NCBI RefSeq assembly: GCF_900114485.1
Contig: NZ_FOTF01000005.1
Span: forward strand, 156,172 to 220,171
DNA from: Loktanella salsilacus
GTDB taxonomy: Bacteria > Pseudomonadota > Alphaproteobacteria > Rhodobacterales > Rhodobacteraceae
Direction of reading: 5' to 3'
DNA length: 64,000 nt
Below the pieces are notes generated by a model. It made no database searches, was not told the origin of the DNA, and saw only the letters and a list, made by a program, of their open reading frames with translations. Positions within the stretch are counted from its first letter, which is position 1; each line of letters starts with the position of its first letter. Shown here piece by piece: positions 57,126 to 64,000 of this stretch. Made by a program: the position numbers and the translations under genes.

Positions 57126-57382
57126 ATTTTTATCCTCCTGTTGGGCAAAGTCGCAACTTATCGGTTTTGCCTAACGCCAAACTTAATAACACAGGCGAAC
57201 GGTGGTCAATTCATTTTACCAAAACCGCGCATCATTCGTACAAAAACAACCTGAGAGCGCTAACATTCTATCCACTCAAGCCTAGAAATCGCCTGTTAAT
57301 TGGTCTGCTGAACTTTGTGCAAGAATCGTCACATTTGGGTCTGGACGCGCCCAAAACTGGCCGTTATAGACGCCTCAGGTTT
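57126..57382. promoter_or_regulatory. Promoter region of the TRAP operon and tRNA-Asn
   Basis: This 257-bp gap has no gene. It must hold the divergent promoters of the TRAP operon (minus strand) and the tRNA gene (plus strand). It is AT-rich near 57175-57240. I cannot assign -35/-10 boxes with confidence. Confidence 0.4.
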
Positions 57383-57457
57383 TCCGACGTAGCTCAGCGG
57401 TAGAGCAGTTGACTGTTAATCAATTGGTCGTAGGTTCGATCCCTACCGTCGGAGCCA
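57383..57457 (+). tRNA. tRNA-Asn(GTT)
   Basis: The 75-base sequence folds as a cloverleaf with acceptor stem TCCGACG/CGTCGGA, discriminator G and encoded CCA (57455-57457). The anticodon loop CTGTTAA places GTT at 57415-57417, and the T arm reads TAGGTTCGATCCCTA. A tyrosine recombinase gene follows at 57,574, so the 3' half of this tRNA gene is the probable attachment site of the downstream island. Confidence 0.96.
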
Positions 57458-57573
57458 ATCACTCTTAAAGCATTGAGTTTATTGGCAATTTGCGATTTGA
57501 ATCGCAGACCACCAGACATGGCACGATTCCTGTCACCCCGCTTGGCACAAATGCTGGCACAGGAGTCGGAGAC

Positions 57574-59664
57574 ATGCGCAGGCGCAGCACGGCACAATCG
57601 CATCTTGAATACCGGTTATCGGGTTATCACTGGCGTCGGCGCTGCCCCACGCGGGTTATGAAAATCTGGACCCCATCAACGAAACTCTCACTCATCTTTC
57701 CCTTGCGATCCCACGTCCTTCCCGAAGCGAAGGCCCTCGCTCAGAAGCTAACGCTTCTGAGCGACATCGCCTTCGCCGGAGTGACGGAGAGAACGATGGC
57801 GATTGCGCCCGACATCATCGACCGGCTTCTCGTGGGCCTTTGCCGCTTCCTCATCGAAGCAGCAGATGCATTGCGTGAACGGGCGCCTATGCGTTCTGCG
57901 GATGTCGCAGCCTATGAGTTCGCCTGCGCGAATGCCGCTGTCGAAACGCTGAGACAGGCAATTGCAACACGTGACCGTGACATTGCCCGCAACCCGCTCC
58001 GGCAAGTTGCCAAGCATCTTGGCATTGCGCTCGACGAGGCAGATGCAGATTGGCAGCGGCTCGCATTCCGTGCACTGCGCGTAATGCTTGACGCCGAACA
58101 GGAAAATTTCCGGCGGGATCAGGGCGATTTCGATGGCCCCTGCCCAGCCCTGAAAGCCGCGCGCTCGCTGATCGACGAAACTGTCGACGTGTTCATCAAG
58201 CCCGTCGCGAAGCATGTCCTCACTACGACAGATACGGCTTCCTCTCCGGCGACGGTTTTCACCGAAACAATCAGTGCTCCATACGTTGCGGAGACATTTG
58301 CGGAAACCTCGACAAACACTTCGGTCCCGCCGAAAGCGGTCGAAATGGCAAACACGCCCCAACCGATCGGCACAACGTCAGAGTGCCCATCAGAAAAAGA
58401 CCAAATCAAAACAACATGTCCGAGGATCATGGAGGGGGCCAATGAGTATATCGAACAGCGCAGTCTTGGTTACATAGACTTCAACCCTTTCGAGCAGTTC
58501 AATGCAAAGTCGGGAGAAAGCTGGGCGAAAAATTCGGCACCGAACGTCCTTTCGACAGCTAGACTACTATCGCGAATGTGTGCGGACAAACAGTTTGATC
58601 AGATTTCCGACCGAGAACTCATGTCTGCGTTTGAACTTATTACGCGGGTTCCACGTTCATACCAAGCCAAGACAAGCAAGAAGACACCCAAAGAAGCCGC
58701 TGACGAGGCTGACGCCACCGAGAAGCACAATGCGCGGGTCAAGCACGCGCAGTTGGAAAAAGACTGCGCCAGCCCGGGTAGGATCGAGTATGAACTTCTG
58801 AAGATCCGTATCCCGCGCCTGCGGGTGAATACGATCTACCGTCACATGCAGGACTTCCAAAGAATCTGCGAATTCATCAAAAAGCGTGGGCATCTGTCAT
58901 CGAGCATCATGGAAAATCATATCTGGAGTAGCCGTGAACTCACCCGTCGTCTTATTCTCGAGGAACATAACGAACGACTAACGTGGTGCGGCAAACTCAA
59001 TGGGCTGTTCCGTTCACTTATCTTTCAGGACGAACTGGAAGACAAAGGCGACCCGCTTTTCTGGGCACCTCTGATTGCGCTTCACATGGGGCTGCGGAGC
59101 GAAGAAATTCTTCAACTTTACCTGAGCGATATTCAGGTGATTGATGACATCCCGTGCATCGTGCTGCGCCAGGGCCCCGGGCAGAGTCTAAAAAGCGAGG
59201 CCTCCCACCGGACCGTTCCCATTCACGACAATCTGATCAAACTCGGCTTCATGCATCTCGTTGCCACACTGGAGCGCGCCGGAGAGCCACGGCTGTTTCC
59301 GTGGCTTAAGAGGAGCGAGTCAAAAAAGACATACACCGAGAATTTCTCGAAGAGGTTCACGAAGTATCGGAAGGACAACAAAATCTATGACCCGCAGCGT
59401 GACTTCCATAGCTTTCGCACGACATTTAACTCCTTGCTGATCGAAATGCGATGCAATGATACGGAACGACGTGCTCTGATGGGCCATGTCGAGCACGACG
59501 TCGGCATCACGAATTACAACCCCGGCGGATTTTCGAATTCGATCCAGCTGGAAAACGTGAATTCGATTTCAATCGACATTTCGATCATCCGTCCTCCGTT
59601 CGGTGACGTGCAGTCGGCCAATGTTACTGAACTGTTTTCTCACCGCACGAAGAACACCGCTTAA
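57574..59664 (+). CDS. Tyrosine-type site-specific recombinase (island integrase)
   Basis: The 696-residue protein is a large phage-type integrase. The catalytic residues are all in place: Arg508 in HMGLRSEE, the likely beta-hairpin Lys540, His612 and Arg615 in HSFR, His638 in MGHVEH and the nucleophile Tyr648. The N-terminal part contains YHWRRRCPTRV and a SLIFPLRSHVLPEAKALAQKL stretch typical of DUF6538-type DNA-binding arms. I chose the ATG at 57574 because an AGGAG ribosome-binding site ends eight bases before it; an upstream ATG at 57490 lacks one. It lies 117 bp from tRNA-Asn and points away from it. Confidence 0.92.
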   Translation: MRRRSTAQSHLEYRLSGYHWRRRCPTRVMKIWTPSTKLSLIFPLRSHVLPEAKALAQKLTLLSDIAFAGVTERTMAIAPDIIDRLLVGLCRFLIEAADALRERAPMRSADVAAYEFACANAAVETLRQAIATRDRDIARNPLRQVAKHLGIALDEADADWQRLAFRALRVMLDAEQENFRRDQGDFDGPCPALKAARSLIDETVDVFIKPVAKHVLTTTDTASSPATVFTETISAPYVAETFAETSTNTSVPPKAVEMANTPQPIGTTSECPSEKDQIKTTCPRIMEGANEYIEQRSLGYIDFNPFEQFNAKSGESWAKNSAPNVLSTARLLSRMCADKQFDQISDRELMSAFELITRVPRSYQAKTSKKTPKEAADEADATEKHNARVKHAQLEKDCASPGRIEYELLKIRIPRLRVNTIYRHMQDFQRICEFIKKRGHLSSSIMENHIWSSRELTRRLILEEHNERLTWCGKLNGLFRSLIFQDELEDKGDPLFWAPLIALHMGLRSEEILQLYLSDIQVIDDIPCIVLRQGPGQSLKSEASHRTVPIHDNLIKLGFMHLVATLERAGEPRLFPWLKRSESKKTYTENFSKRFTKYRKDNKIYDPQRDFHSFRTTFNSLLIEMRCNDTERRALMGHVEHDVGITNYNPGGFSNSIQLENVNSISIDISIIRPPFGDVQSANVTELFSHRTKNTA

Positions 59665-59870
59665 TGCGAGCGACCCGAACAAAAGCTTGTTTTTCTATTG
59701 CAGGCATACAGCTAATCGATGACCTATGACCTATGACCTATGACGACAGCGGGCCGACCGCTTCCAAAGTCGCTATGAAGAAAAAAGTGGCCCTTTCACT
59801 ACCTTCAGAGTGAAGAAAATTGCATGTGGTGCAAACTTGGCGATGCATTGCTACAGAAAGGAATGTGCGC
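59665..59870. promoter_or_regulatory. Gap after the integrase with promoter region of the ankyrin operon
   Basis: The 206-bp gap between the integrase and the ankyrin gene has no gene. It contains the heptamer repeat at 59720 and the upstream region of the ankyrin gene, including an AAAGGA ribosome-binding site at 59857-59862. Confidence 0.4.
59720..59744. repeat. Tandem heptamer repeat, TGACCTA x 3.6
   Basis: TGACCTA is repeated at 59720-59726, 59727-59733 and 59734-59740, then TGAC ends at 59744. It stands 55 bp after the integrase stop and 127 bp before the ankyrin gene. Short tandem direct repeats at such a place can be excisionase or regulator sites, or simply slipped-strand expansions. 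Confidence 0.8.
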
Positions 59871-60968
59871 ATGACGGATAGAGTTGAACCGGGGCAACCA
59901 GCCGCTGACTCCGATCAATTCGTTGATGCCTTAAAGAAAGGTCTCAAGACCGACGCTTTGCGGATCTTGGAACAAACCGACTTCGATGCCGATGCAGGGG
60001 ACGGTCTGCCACTCCGGGTCTCGATAGAACTTGGCTTTGTTGAGATAGCATCGCAACTTCTTGTCGCTGGTGCCAATCCAAACGCGGCGGCCGGAATGAG
60101 CAAATGCCCGATCGTTCTGGCGCTGGAAAACGAGTATTTCGACTTGGCAGAGCTCATGCTGAGCAAGGGCGCTGAAATCTCTATTCGAGATCAGAATGGT
60201 TGGACACCGCTTATATGGGCCGCAATCAAGGGTCGGCAGAAGGTGGTAGAATTTTTGATCAAAAGGGGGGCCGATATTCATGTTTGCAGTGATGACGGTT
60301 GGAATGCAATTACCGGAGCCTTCTTCAAGAATCATAAGCCCATCGTAAAGTTTCTGAGCGACCACGGCGCGAAGTTCGGTGAAAAATACCGCGAGGCGGC
60401 ACTACTTTCAGCCTACGAACACGGCTCCATAGACATAGTGAAGTCGCTGATTTTTGATGGTGTCAGCGTAAACATCGGAACAGCGGAAGGACAGCCGCTG
60501 CTCATTTTGGTCCTCGCGCGTGGCGACCTCGAGATGCTCGACCTGCTCTTAAAGGCTGGAGCGGACGTCAATATTCGGGACATCGCAGGCAATCCAGCTT
60601 TGGTAAGTGCCATTGCGAATGCACAATACCCGGGTGCCATTCGTCTTGTCGAACATGGCGCATCCGCGAATGTCAAAGGTCTAAAATGGGCAGCTATCCA
60701 TCTCGCCGCGCGGTATGGTCGCACCGACCTTTGCCAAGTTCTCCTCGAGGCTGGTGCATCGGTAGATCAGTTAGGGGATTCATCACACACGGCTTTGATG
60801 CTCGCGTGCGAAGAAAACCACGTCGAAACAGTGCAACTTCTGTTGGAGCACGGAGCAGATCCTCATCGCGAGAACGCGAAAGGACGCACTCCTGAACGTC
60901 TTTCACTTAACGCCCTGGGCAATGCTACGGAAACTACGTTGTTTCTGCGACAGGCCGGTGGTGGGTAA
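59871..60968 (+). CDS. Ankyrin-repeat protein in the island
   Basis: The 365-residue protein consists of about ten ankyrin repeats from residue 45 to the end. Clear consensus units are GWTPLIWAAIKGRQKVVEFL (110-129), KGLKWAAIHLAARYGRTDL and HTALMLACEENHVETVQLLL. No signal peptide or membrane helix is seen, so it is cytosolic and probably binds proteins. The ATG at 59871 follows an AAAGGA site and is preferred over 59820. It overlaps the next gene by one base (TAATG). Ankyrin proteins are known as immunity proteins or effectors in bacterial conflict systems; which applies here is open. Confidence 0.87.
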   Translation: MTDRVEPGQPAADSDQFVDALKKGLKTDALRILEQTDFDADAGDGLPLRVSIELGFVEIASQLLVAGANPNAAAGMSKCPIVLALENEYFDLAELMLSKGAEISIRDQNGWTPLIWAAIKGRQKVVEFLIKRGADIHVCSDDGWNAITGAFFKNHKPIVKFLSDHGAKFGEKYREAALLSAYEHGSIDIVKSLIFDGVSVNIGTAEGQPLLILVLARGDLEMLDLLLKAGADVNIRDIAGNPALVSAIANAQYPGAIRLVEHGASANVKGLKWAAIHLAARYGRTDLCQVLLEAGASVDQLGDSSHTALMLACEENHVETVQLLLEHGADPHRENAKGRTPERLSLNALGNATETTLFLRQAGGG

Positions 60969-61477
60969 TGCAAATCGTTCGTGAGGACGTTTTCGACGCC
61001 GTCAGGCGTGGATACAATGATCTCAAACTCGTTTCCGAGGAAGAAATTACGGCGTATTTCGGGACCATCGATACGGCGAGCGTGCTGGGGCATTCCAACC
61101 ACATAAAGGGTATCCTCTTCGAACAGGAATATGTCGAAGCTCTGGAATTAAGCGGTTTCAGTGCAAGCTTATTTGAGACCACCAATCATCCCGGCACCGA
61201 TGTCATGGTATTCGGTGGCGTCGATGGGGTGACAGAGATCCAGTTGAAAGCATCAGATTCAGTGAGCTATGTGACGGCTGCGATGCAGGAAGACCCTGAG
61301 ACTGCATTTGCAGTTACTTCTGAGGTTGCCTCCCTAATCGGGGCCGATCTCGTCATTAATACCGGGATAGAAAACGCCGCTCTTGAAGCCGCCGTAGAAG
61401 AAACCTTGTTTGCCGAAGTTATCTCTCCGTTTGGCGCGTTTTCGTTGTTCCGGTTACTCATAGGCCTGCCATTTTAG
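60968..61477 (+). CDS. Protein with PD-(D/E)XK nuclease-like core, partner of the ankyrin protein
   Basis: The 169-residue protein is unfamiliar as a whole, but its middle has the order expected for a PD-(D/E)XK fold: KGILFEQEYVEAL with Glu52 in the first helix, then GTDVMV with Asp78, then TEIQLKAS with Gln92-x-Lys94. The QxK variant is known from Mrr-like nucleases. The hydrophobic end (FSLFRLLIGLPF) is odd for a soluble nuclease. It starts one base inside the ankyrin gene's stop codon, so both are made together. A nuclease activity is inference; a restriction-like toxin neutralised by the ankyrin protein, or a joint defence unit, would both fit. Confidence 0.6.
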   Translation: MQIVREDVFDAVRRGYNDLKLVSEEEITAYFGTIDTASVLGHSNHIKGILFEQEYVEALELSGFSASLFETTNHPGTDVMVFGGVDGVTEIQLKASDSVSYVTAAMQEDPETAFAVTSEVASLIGADLVINTGIENAALEAAVEETLFAEVISPFGAFSLFRLLIGLPF

Positions 61478-61783
61478 CCCCTGACACCGATGACCCTAAA
61501 GGTCGTTCTACTCGCTCGCTTGAAGTTCAGCGGCAAACGTCAAAGCTTGCACCAATCCAGCATTCTTATAGCCATGCAATCTCGTTCAAGGACCTGTTCA
61601 GATTCAGCAGAAGGTCGAACACTCGATCATTTCACGTAACAAGTGTCGTCGGTCAGTCGTCAATCGCACGCCGGCGTTAGCAGCAGAAGAATGGGAGCCA
61701 GCGTGCGCGCTGCGGGTGATCCAGCCCGACAACGGGGAGCACCGCTCCCTCAAGACGGCGCATCCAGGGATGCGCCGCATAGA
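61478..61783. other. Gap without gene downstream of the nuclease-like gene
   Basis: This 306-bp stretch between convergent genes holds no gene I can support. A hairpin CGGCGCATCC/GGATGCGCCG at 61756-61777 lies just before the stop of the minus-strand gene at 61784 and may end its transcript, without a T run. An open plus-strand frame from 61643 has no domain, and its second half is antisense to the next gene. Confidence 0.4.
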
Positions 61784-62188
61784 TCAGACGTCAAAGAAAC
61801 TGTTCGCGATGACATAGGCCTTGGCACCGTCGAGGCCTCCTTCGATTGCCGAAACAAGGTCGACGATCTCACCCTGCATGAACAGGATAGCATTCGCGTC
61901 GTCGCTTCGGACCGGCATGGTGTATCCGGAATCCGGATCGTGTTCGTGGCCACGCCAGACCAGCGTCGTTCCGCCCTCGATCACCTTATCTAACACAGCA
62001 AGAAATGCCTCGAGGTCGCGCAGAAACGCCTCATTGAGGATATCCTGCTGCGCAAGGCGGCGGCTGATATCGGTCGCAAAGGTGCGATGGCGCGGCTCGA
62101 GAAGCGAAATGAGCTTTGCATCCAGACACTTGCGAACCAGGCGGGCTTGACGAAGGGCGTCGGCGACGAGGTCTACAACCATCTCCAT
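61784..62188 (-). CDS. Island protein of unknown function (A of a pair)
   Basis: The product has about 134 residues, mostly predicted helices, with a charged centre (FLAVLDKVIEGGTTLVWRGHEHDPDSGYTMPVR beginning near residue 61) and an acidic C-terminal part. I do not recognise a family. Two adjacent ATGs are possible, at 62191 and 62188; a GGAGG site seven bases before the one at 62188 decides for it. The start overlaps the stop of gene B upstream, so the two are cotranslated. Confidence 0.6.
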   Translation of the reverse strand: MEMVVDLVADALRQARLVRKCLDAKLISLLEPRHRTFATDISRRLAQQDILNEAFLRDLEAFLAVLDKVIEGGTTLVWRGHEHDPDSGYTMPVRSDDANAILFMQGEIVDLVSAIEGGLDGAKAYVIANSFFDV

Positions 62189-62580
62189 CATGCTACCTCC
62201 CGAATTGCAAAAGCGCGGACCATCTTCAGCGCCGCGAGGCCCCGTTCCAGCGCCTCTGCGCAAATTCGCGCATCATCAGCGCGGGGATCATCCGGATCGA
62301 CATCGAAGAAAAGAGCCGCCTCCGGACTGTTCAGATCATTCGTGAACTCGAGGGTCAGCAGGCGGTGAAGCGCGCGCAGGTCGGTCTCAACCTCTTCGGG
62401 CTCAGCGGCATTGGCGATCGCATTGGCCACCCTCGCGGCACGGCGTTCCCAGGGATCGCCGCCGAGCAGCTGGGTTGCCGAGACCAATTGATCGGCGTCG
62501 GCCAATAACCAGGTTGCGAATTCGCGGCGGGTGTTTGCGGCCTGAAGCGCGGTCCGCATATCTTTGGTAGCGTATTTCAT
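62188..62580 (-). CDS. Island protein of unknown function (B of a pair)
   Basis: The 130-residue protein is helical and acidic. It includes TRREFATWLLADADQLVSATQLLGG and a central DVDPDDPRADDARICAEALERG. No known domain is visible. A GGAGA site five bases before the ATG at 62580 supports this start over 62592. It overlaps gene A (TGA within ATG). The pair has no link in sequence to the ankyrin/nuclease-like pair, from which it is convergent. Confidence 0.6.
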   Translation of the reverse strand: MKYATKDMRTALQAANTRREFATWLLADADQLVSATQLLGGDPWERRAARVANAIANAAEPEEVETDLRALHRLLTLEFTNDLNSPEAALFFDVDPDDPRADDARICAEALERGLAALKMVRAFAIREVA

Positions 62581-63191
62581 TTGGGTCTCCATTGAGATCC
62601 GGGAGCTTGAGTGCCCCGGTCAAGATCGGACCGCGCTTCCGGTCCGAGATATGGCGTTGTTGACGCCTTTCTTCCTTTCTAATCTACATTTGTGGTCGCC
62701 GCGGCCGCGCCCTCACCCGAGGGGCGCGGATCGTGGAGGTCCACAATCTTACTCGACCTTCTCCTTTCAAAAAACGGCACTGGTGGTGCCGTCGAACCTT
62801 GGGGCGCAGGTGAAACGAATTGCGTTGTTAGCGACTAGTTTCTTCACCACTTGGGAGCAGACCTATAATTCAGGACGTCCACAGGTCATTCTTGGCATTT
62901 AGTTTTATGATTTTTTTCGGCCCAAAGATCAGGCTACGGCTTAACCGCGATGCATGTGCTGGCCTCTAAGGCGGGCGCTGGGCAAAAAACGGGTCAATAC
63001 AAACGTCTAGCATAACCTGAAATCGCCGACCGCCACTTCGGCCTACCACAGAATCCGATGGCTAAACTTGCGTTGCGAGGAGTTAGAATCGACAGCCGGC
63101 ACAGTCCTCATCAAAACAAATTCCAACAGTGTCAACGAAGGAGTTGACGGATTCCGGAATTGTTCACAAAATTGACGCGGGGAGTGCTGCA
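62581..63191. other. Long island gap without a supported gene
   Basis: This 611-bp stretch has no gene I can support. It contains a hairpin CCGCGCCC/GGGCGCGG at 62704-62728 upstream of gene B, an AT-rich part near 62880-62930, and no domain-bearing frame. It probably holds the promoter of gene B and remnants left by rearrangement. Confidence 0.4.
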
Positions 63192-63689
63192 CTAACTCAT
63201 GGCGCCGTGGCTGCCATGTATGTCCGGACGATATCCTTGGAGCATCAATGCGACCAACGGCTTGGGCGTCAAAACGTCGACCAACCCCGACTTTAGATGG
63301 CTGCTTTGCTTGTAACCGTCGAAAGACCACAACAGCCCTTGGCCTTTCCAGATTAGGCGTGCTTCCTTTCCGTCAGCAATGATTGTCCCGTCGGGTAGCG
63401 ACATACAATCCGCTTGGTATGTTACCTTTTCGCGGCGGGCGATCCGCGACTTGTGCAACATCCAATCAACGGTCTGTGGAACCGTGCGACCCTCTTTTGG
63501 GCCTCCATGCACAGCCTTCCATATGCGGATAAATTCGAGATAACGATCACGTCGACAGGTCGCGCAAGGGCGGTGCCCCGCTGCGAAAGCCGTCGCCTCA
63601 TCAAGAAAGAATAGCTCGGTATATGCTCCCGGGCTCATGACAGGCCGCTTTCGACCATTGAACGAGAGCGAGCAGGCGGTGTTTGTCAA
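63192..63689 (-). pseudogene. 5'-truncated gene of a conserved HRPCxxCRR protein, cut at an IS element
   Basis: The remaining 165 residues contain TELFFLDEATAFAAGHRPCATCRRDRY, which I recall as the central motif of a conserved alphaproteobacterial family of about 190-220 residues with unknown function. Full members carry about 45 more residues before this point, including a conserved arginine/tryptophan-rich opening. Here the frame is closed upstream by a TGA at about 63,706 and begins only with a TTG at 63689, immediately beside the transposase gene, so the 5' end seems replaced by the IS. The loss of the start makes a working product doubtful. Confidence 0.65.
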
Positions 63690-63692
63690 ACA
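63680..63692. repeat. Palindrome at the probable IS end
   Basis: TGTTTG (63680-63685), T and CAAACA (63687-63692) form a 13-base palindrome just beyond the transposase stop codon (63708) and the truncated gene. It begins with TG, like the outer ends of IS3-family elements, so the IS boundary may be at or near 63680. Confidence 0.45.
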
Positions 63693-63707
63693 TGTTGTCC
63701 GCCGATT

Positions 63708-64000
63708 TCATGCGGCGTCTCTGATTTCAGGGGCGCTGATTTCGGTTTCTGGGTTGAGCCAGACGGGTCCGGCGGGTTGCCAGTTGCGGGTTTTGCCTGA
63801 CCAGCGTTCTGGGTTTTGCGCACGCGCATTTGCATAGAGCATGGCGCGGTTTGCCAGCGTTGCGCGGTCATGGCCAGCGTGGCGTGCGCCCGGAGTGACG
63901 AAGCGGATGGCGCTGTGCAGATGCTCGCCGTTATACCAATTGGCGAAGGATTTTACCCAAGCCTGAGCATCTGTTTTTGTGGCAAAGCCCTTGCTTGGCC
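63708..64000 (-). mobile_element. IS3-family transposase (OrfB), C-terminal part
   Basis: The visible 96 residues run off the right edge of the window. They match the end of the DDE integrase domain of IS3-family OrfB: WVKSFANWYNGEHLHSAIRF, then VTPGARHAGHDRATLANRAM and ERWSGKTRNWQPAGPVWLNPE. The stop is at 63708. The rest of the element, including its other end and the frameshift OrfA, lies outside. It marks the island as a place of further insertion. Confidence 0.88.

Noticed and set aside
57748..58362. A minus-strand frame inside the integrase gene
   Set aside because: The plus-strand integrase has a good ribosome-binding site and all catalytic residues; the antisense frame has no domain.
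61643..61993. A plus-strand frame of 116 codons in the gap after the nuclease-like gene
   Set aside because: The second half overlaps gene A antisense, and no ribosome-binding site or domain is visible.
57458..64000. A second copy of the tRNA-Asn 3' end as right attachment site
   Set aside because: I read through the island part and saw no repeat of the T-arm and acceptor sequence, so the site must lie beyond the window, if it exists.

Overview
The window looks like a chromosomal segment of an alphaproteobacterium of the order Rhodobacterales (Roseobacter group). The reasons are high GC, many ATGA-type gene overlaps, three TRAP-transporter binding or permease genes near a TakP-like system, acetoacetyl-CoA metabolism genes (phaA, phaB), a long-chain polyprenyl synthase, ETF-ubiquinone oxidoreductase, and several small proteins of unknown function that I associate with this group. 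The assignment is inference from gene content; no 16S rRNA is present.

Positions 1 to about 57,370 are ordinary core genome. In order: the end of an MscS channel; a membrane protein of unknown function; a peroxiredoxin; an FAD reductase/rsmD/HAD unit; an orphan TRAP binding protein; map with an MFS gene; sfsA facing a five-gene unit (molybdopterin-binding protein, GNAT, peroxidase-related, OmpA); VOC, LysR and a FadH-like reductase; a small group of unknowns; ilvD with a lipoprotein gene; two CPBP proteases in tandem; accD-folC; zapE; an MFS transporter; a minus-strand run (hydrolase, cyclodeaminase family, HAD, YaiI-like, S-formylglutathione hydrolase); an AEC carrier and greA; ETF-QO; a TPR protein and ispE facing a polyprenyl synthase; TrmN6-like methyltransferase; phaB and phaA; a degenerate EAL protein; tag; uvrC-pgsA-moaD-moaE; an SDR, a Ca/Na exchanger, a 55-residue cysteine protein and an S49 peptidase in one tightly packed unit; an ABC-2 exporter; and a complete TakP-type TRAP operon.

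At 57,383 a tRNA-Asn(GTT) gene marks a change of character. A large tyrosine recombinase starts about 120 bp after the tRNA, and from there to the end of the window the genes are mostly unfamiliar, with weaker GC bias, longer gaps and a partial insertion sequence. I read this as the left end of a genomic island integrated at tRNA-Asn; the right attachment site is not in the window. The island carries a two-gene unit of an ankyrin-repeat protein and a small protein with a PD-(D/E)XK-like core (59,871-61,477), a pair of overlapping unknown genes (61,784-62,580), and a gene cut at its 5' end next to an IS3-family transposase (63,192-64,000).

The ankyrin/nuclease-like pair is the best candidate here for an undescribed system, either a defence module or an effector-immunity pair. 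That function is inferred from motif and context only.
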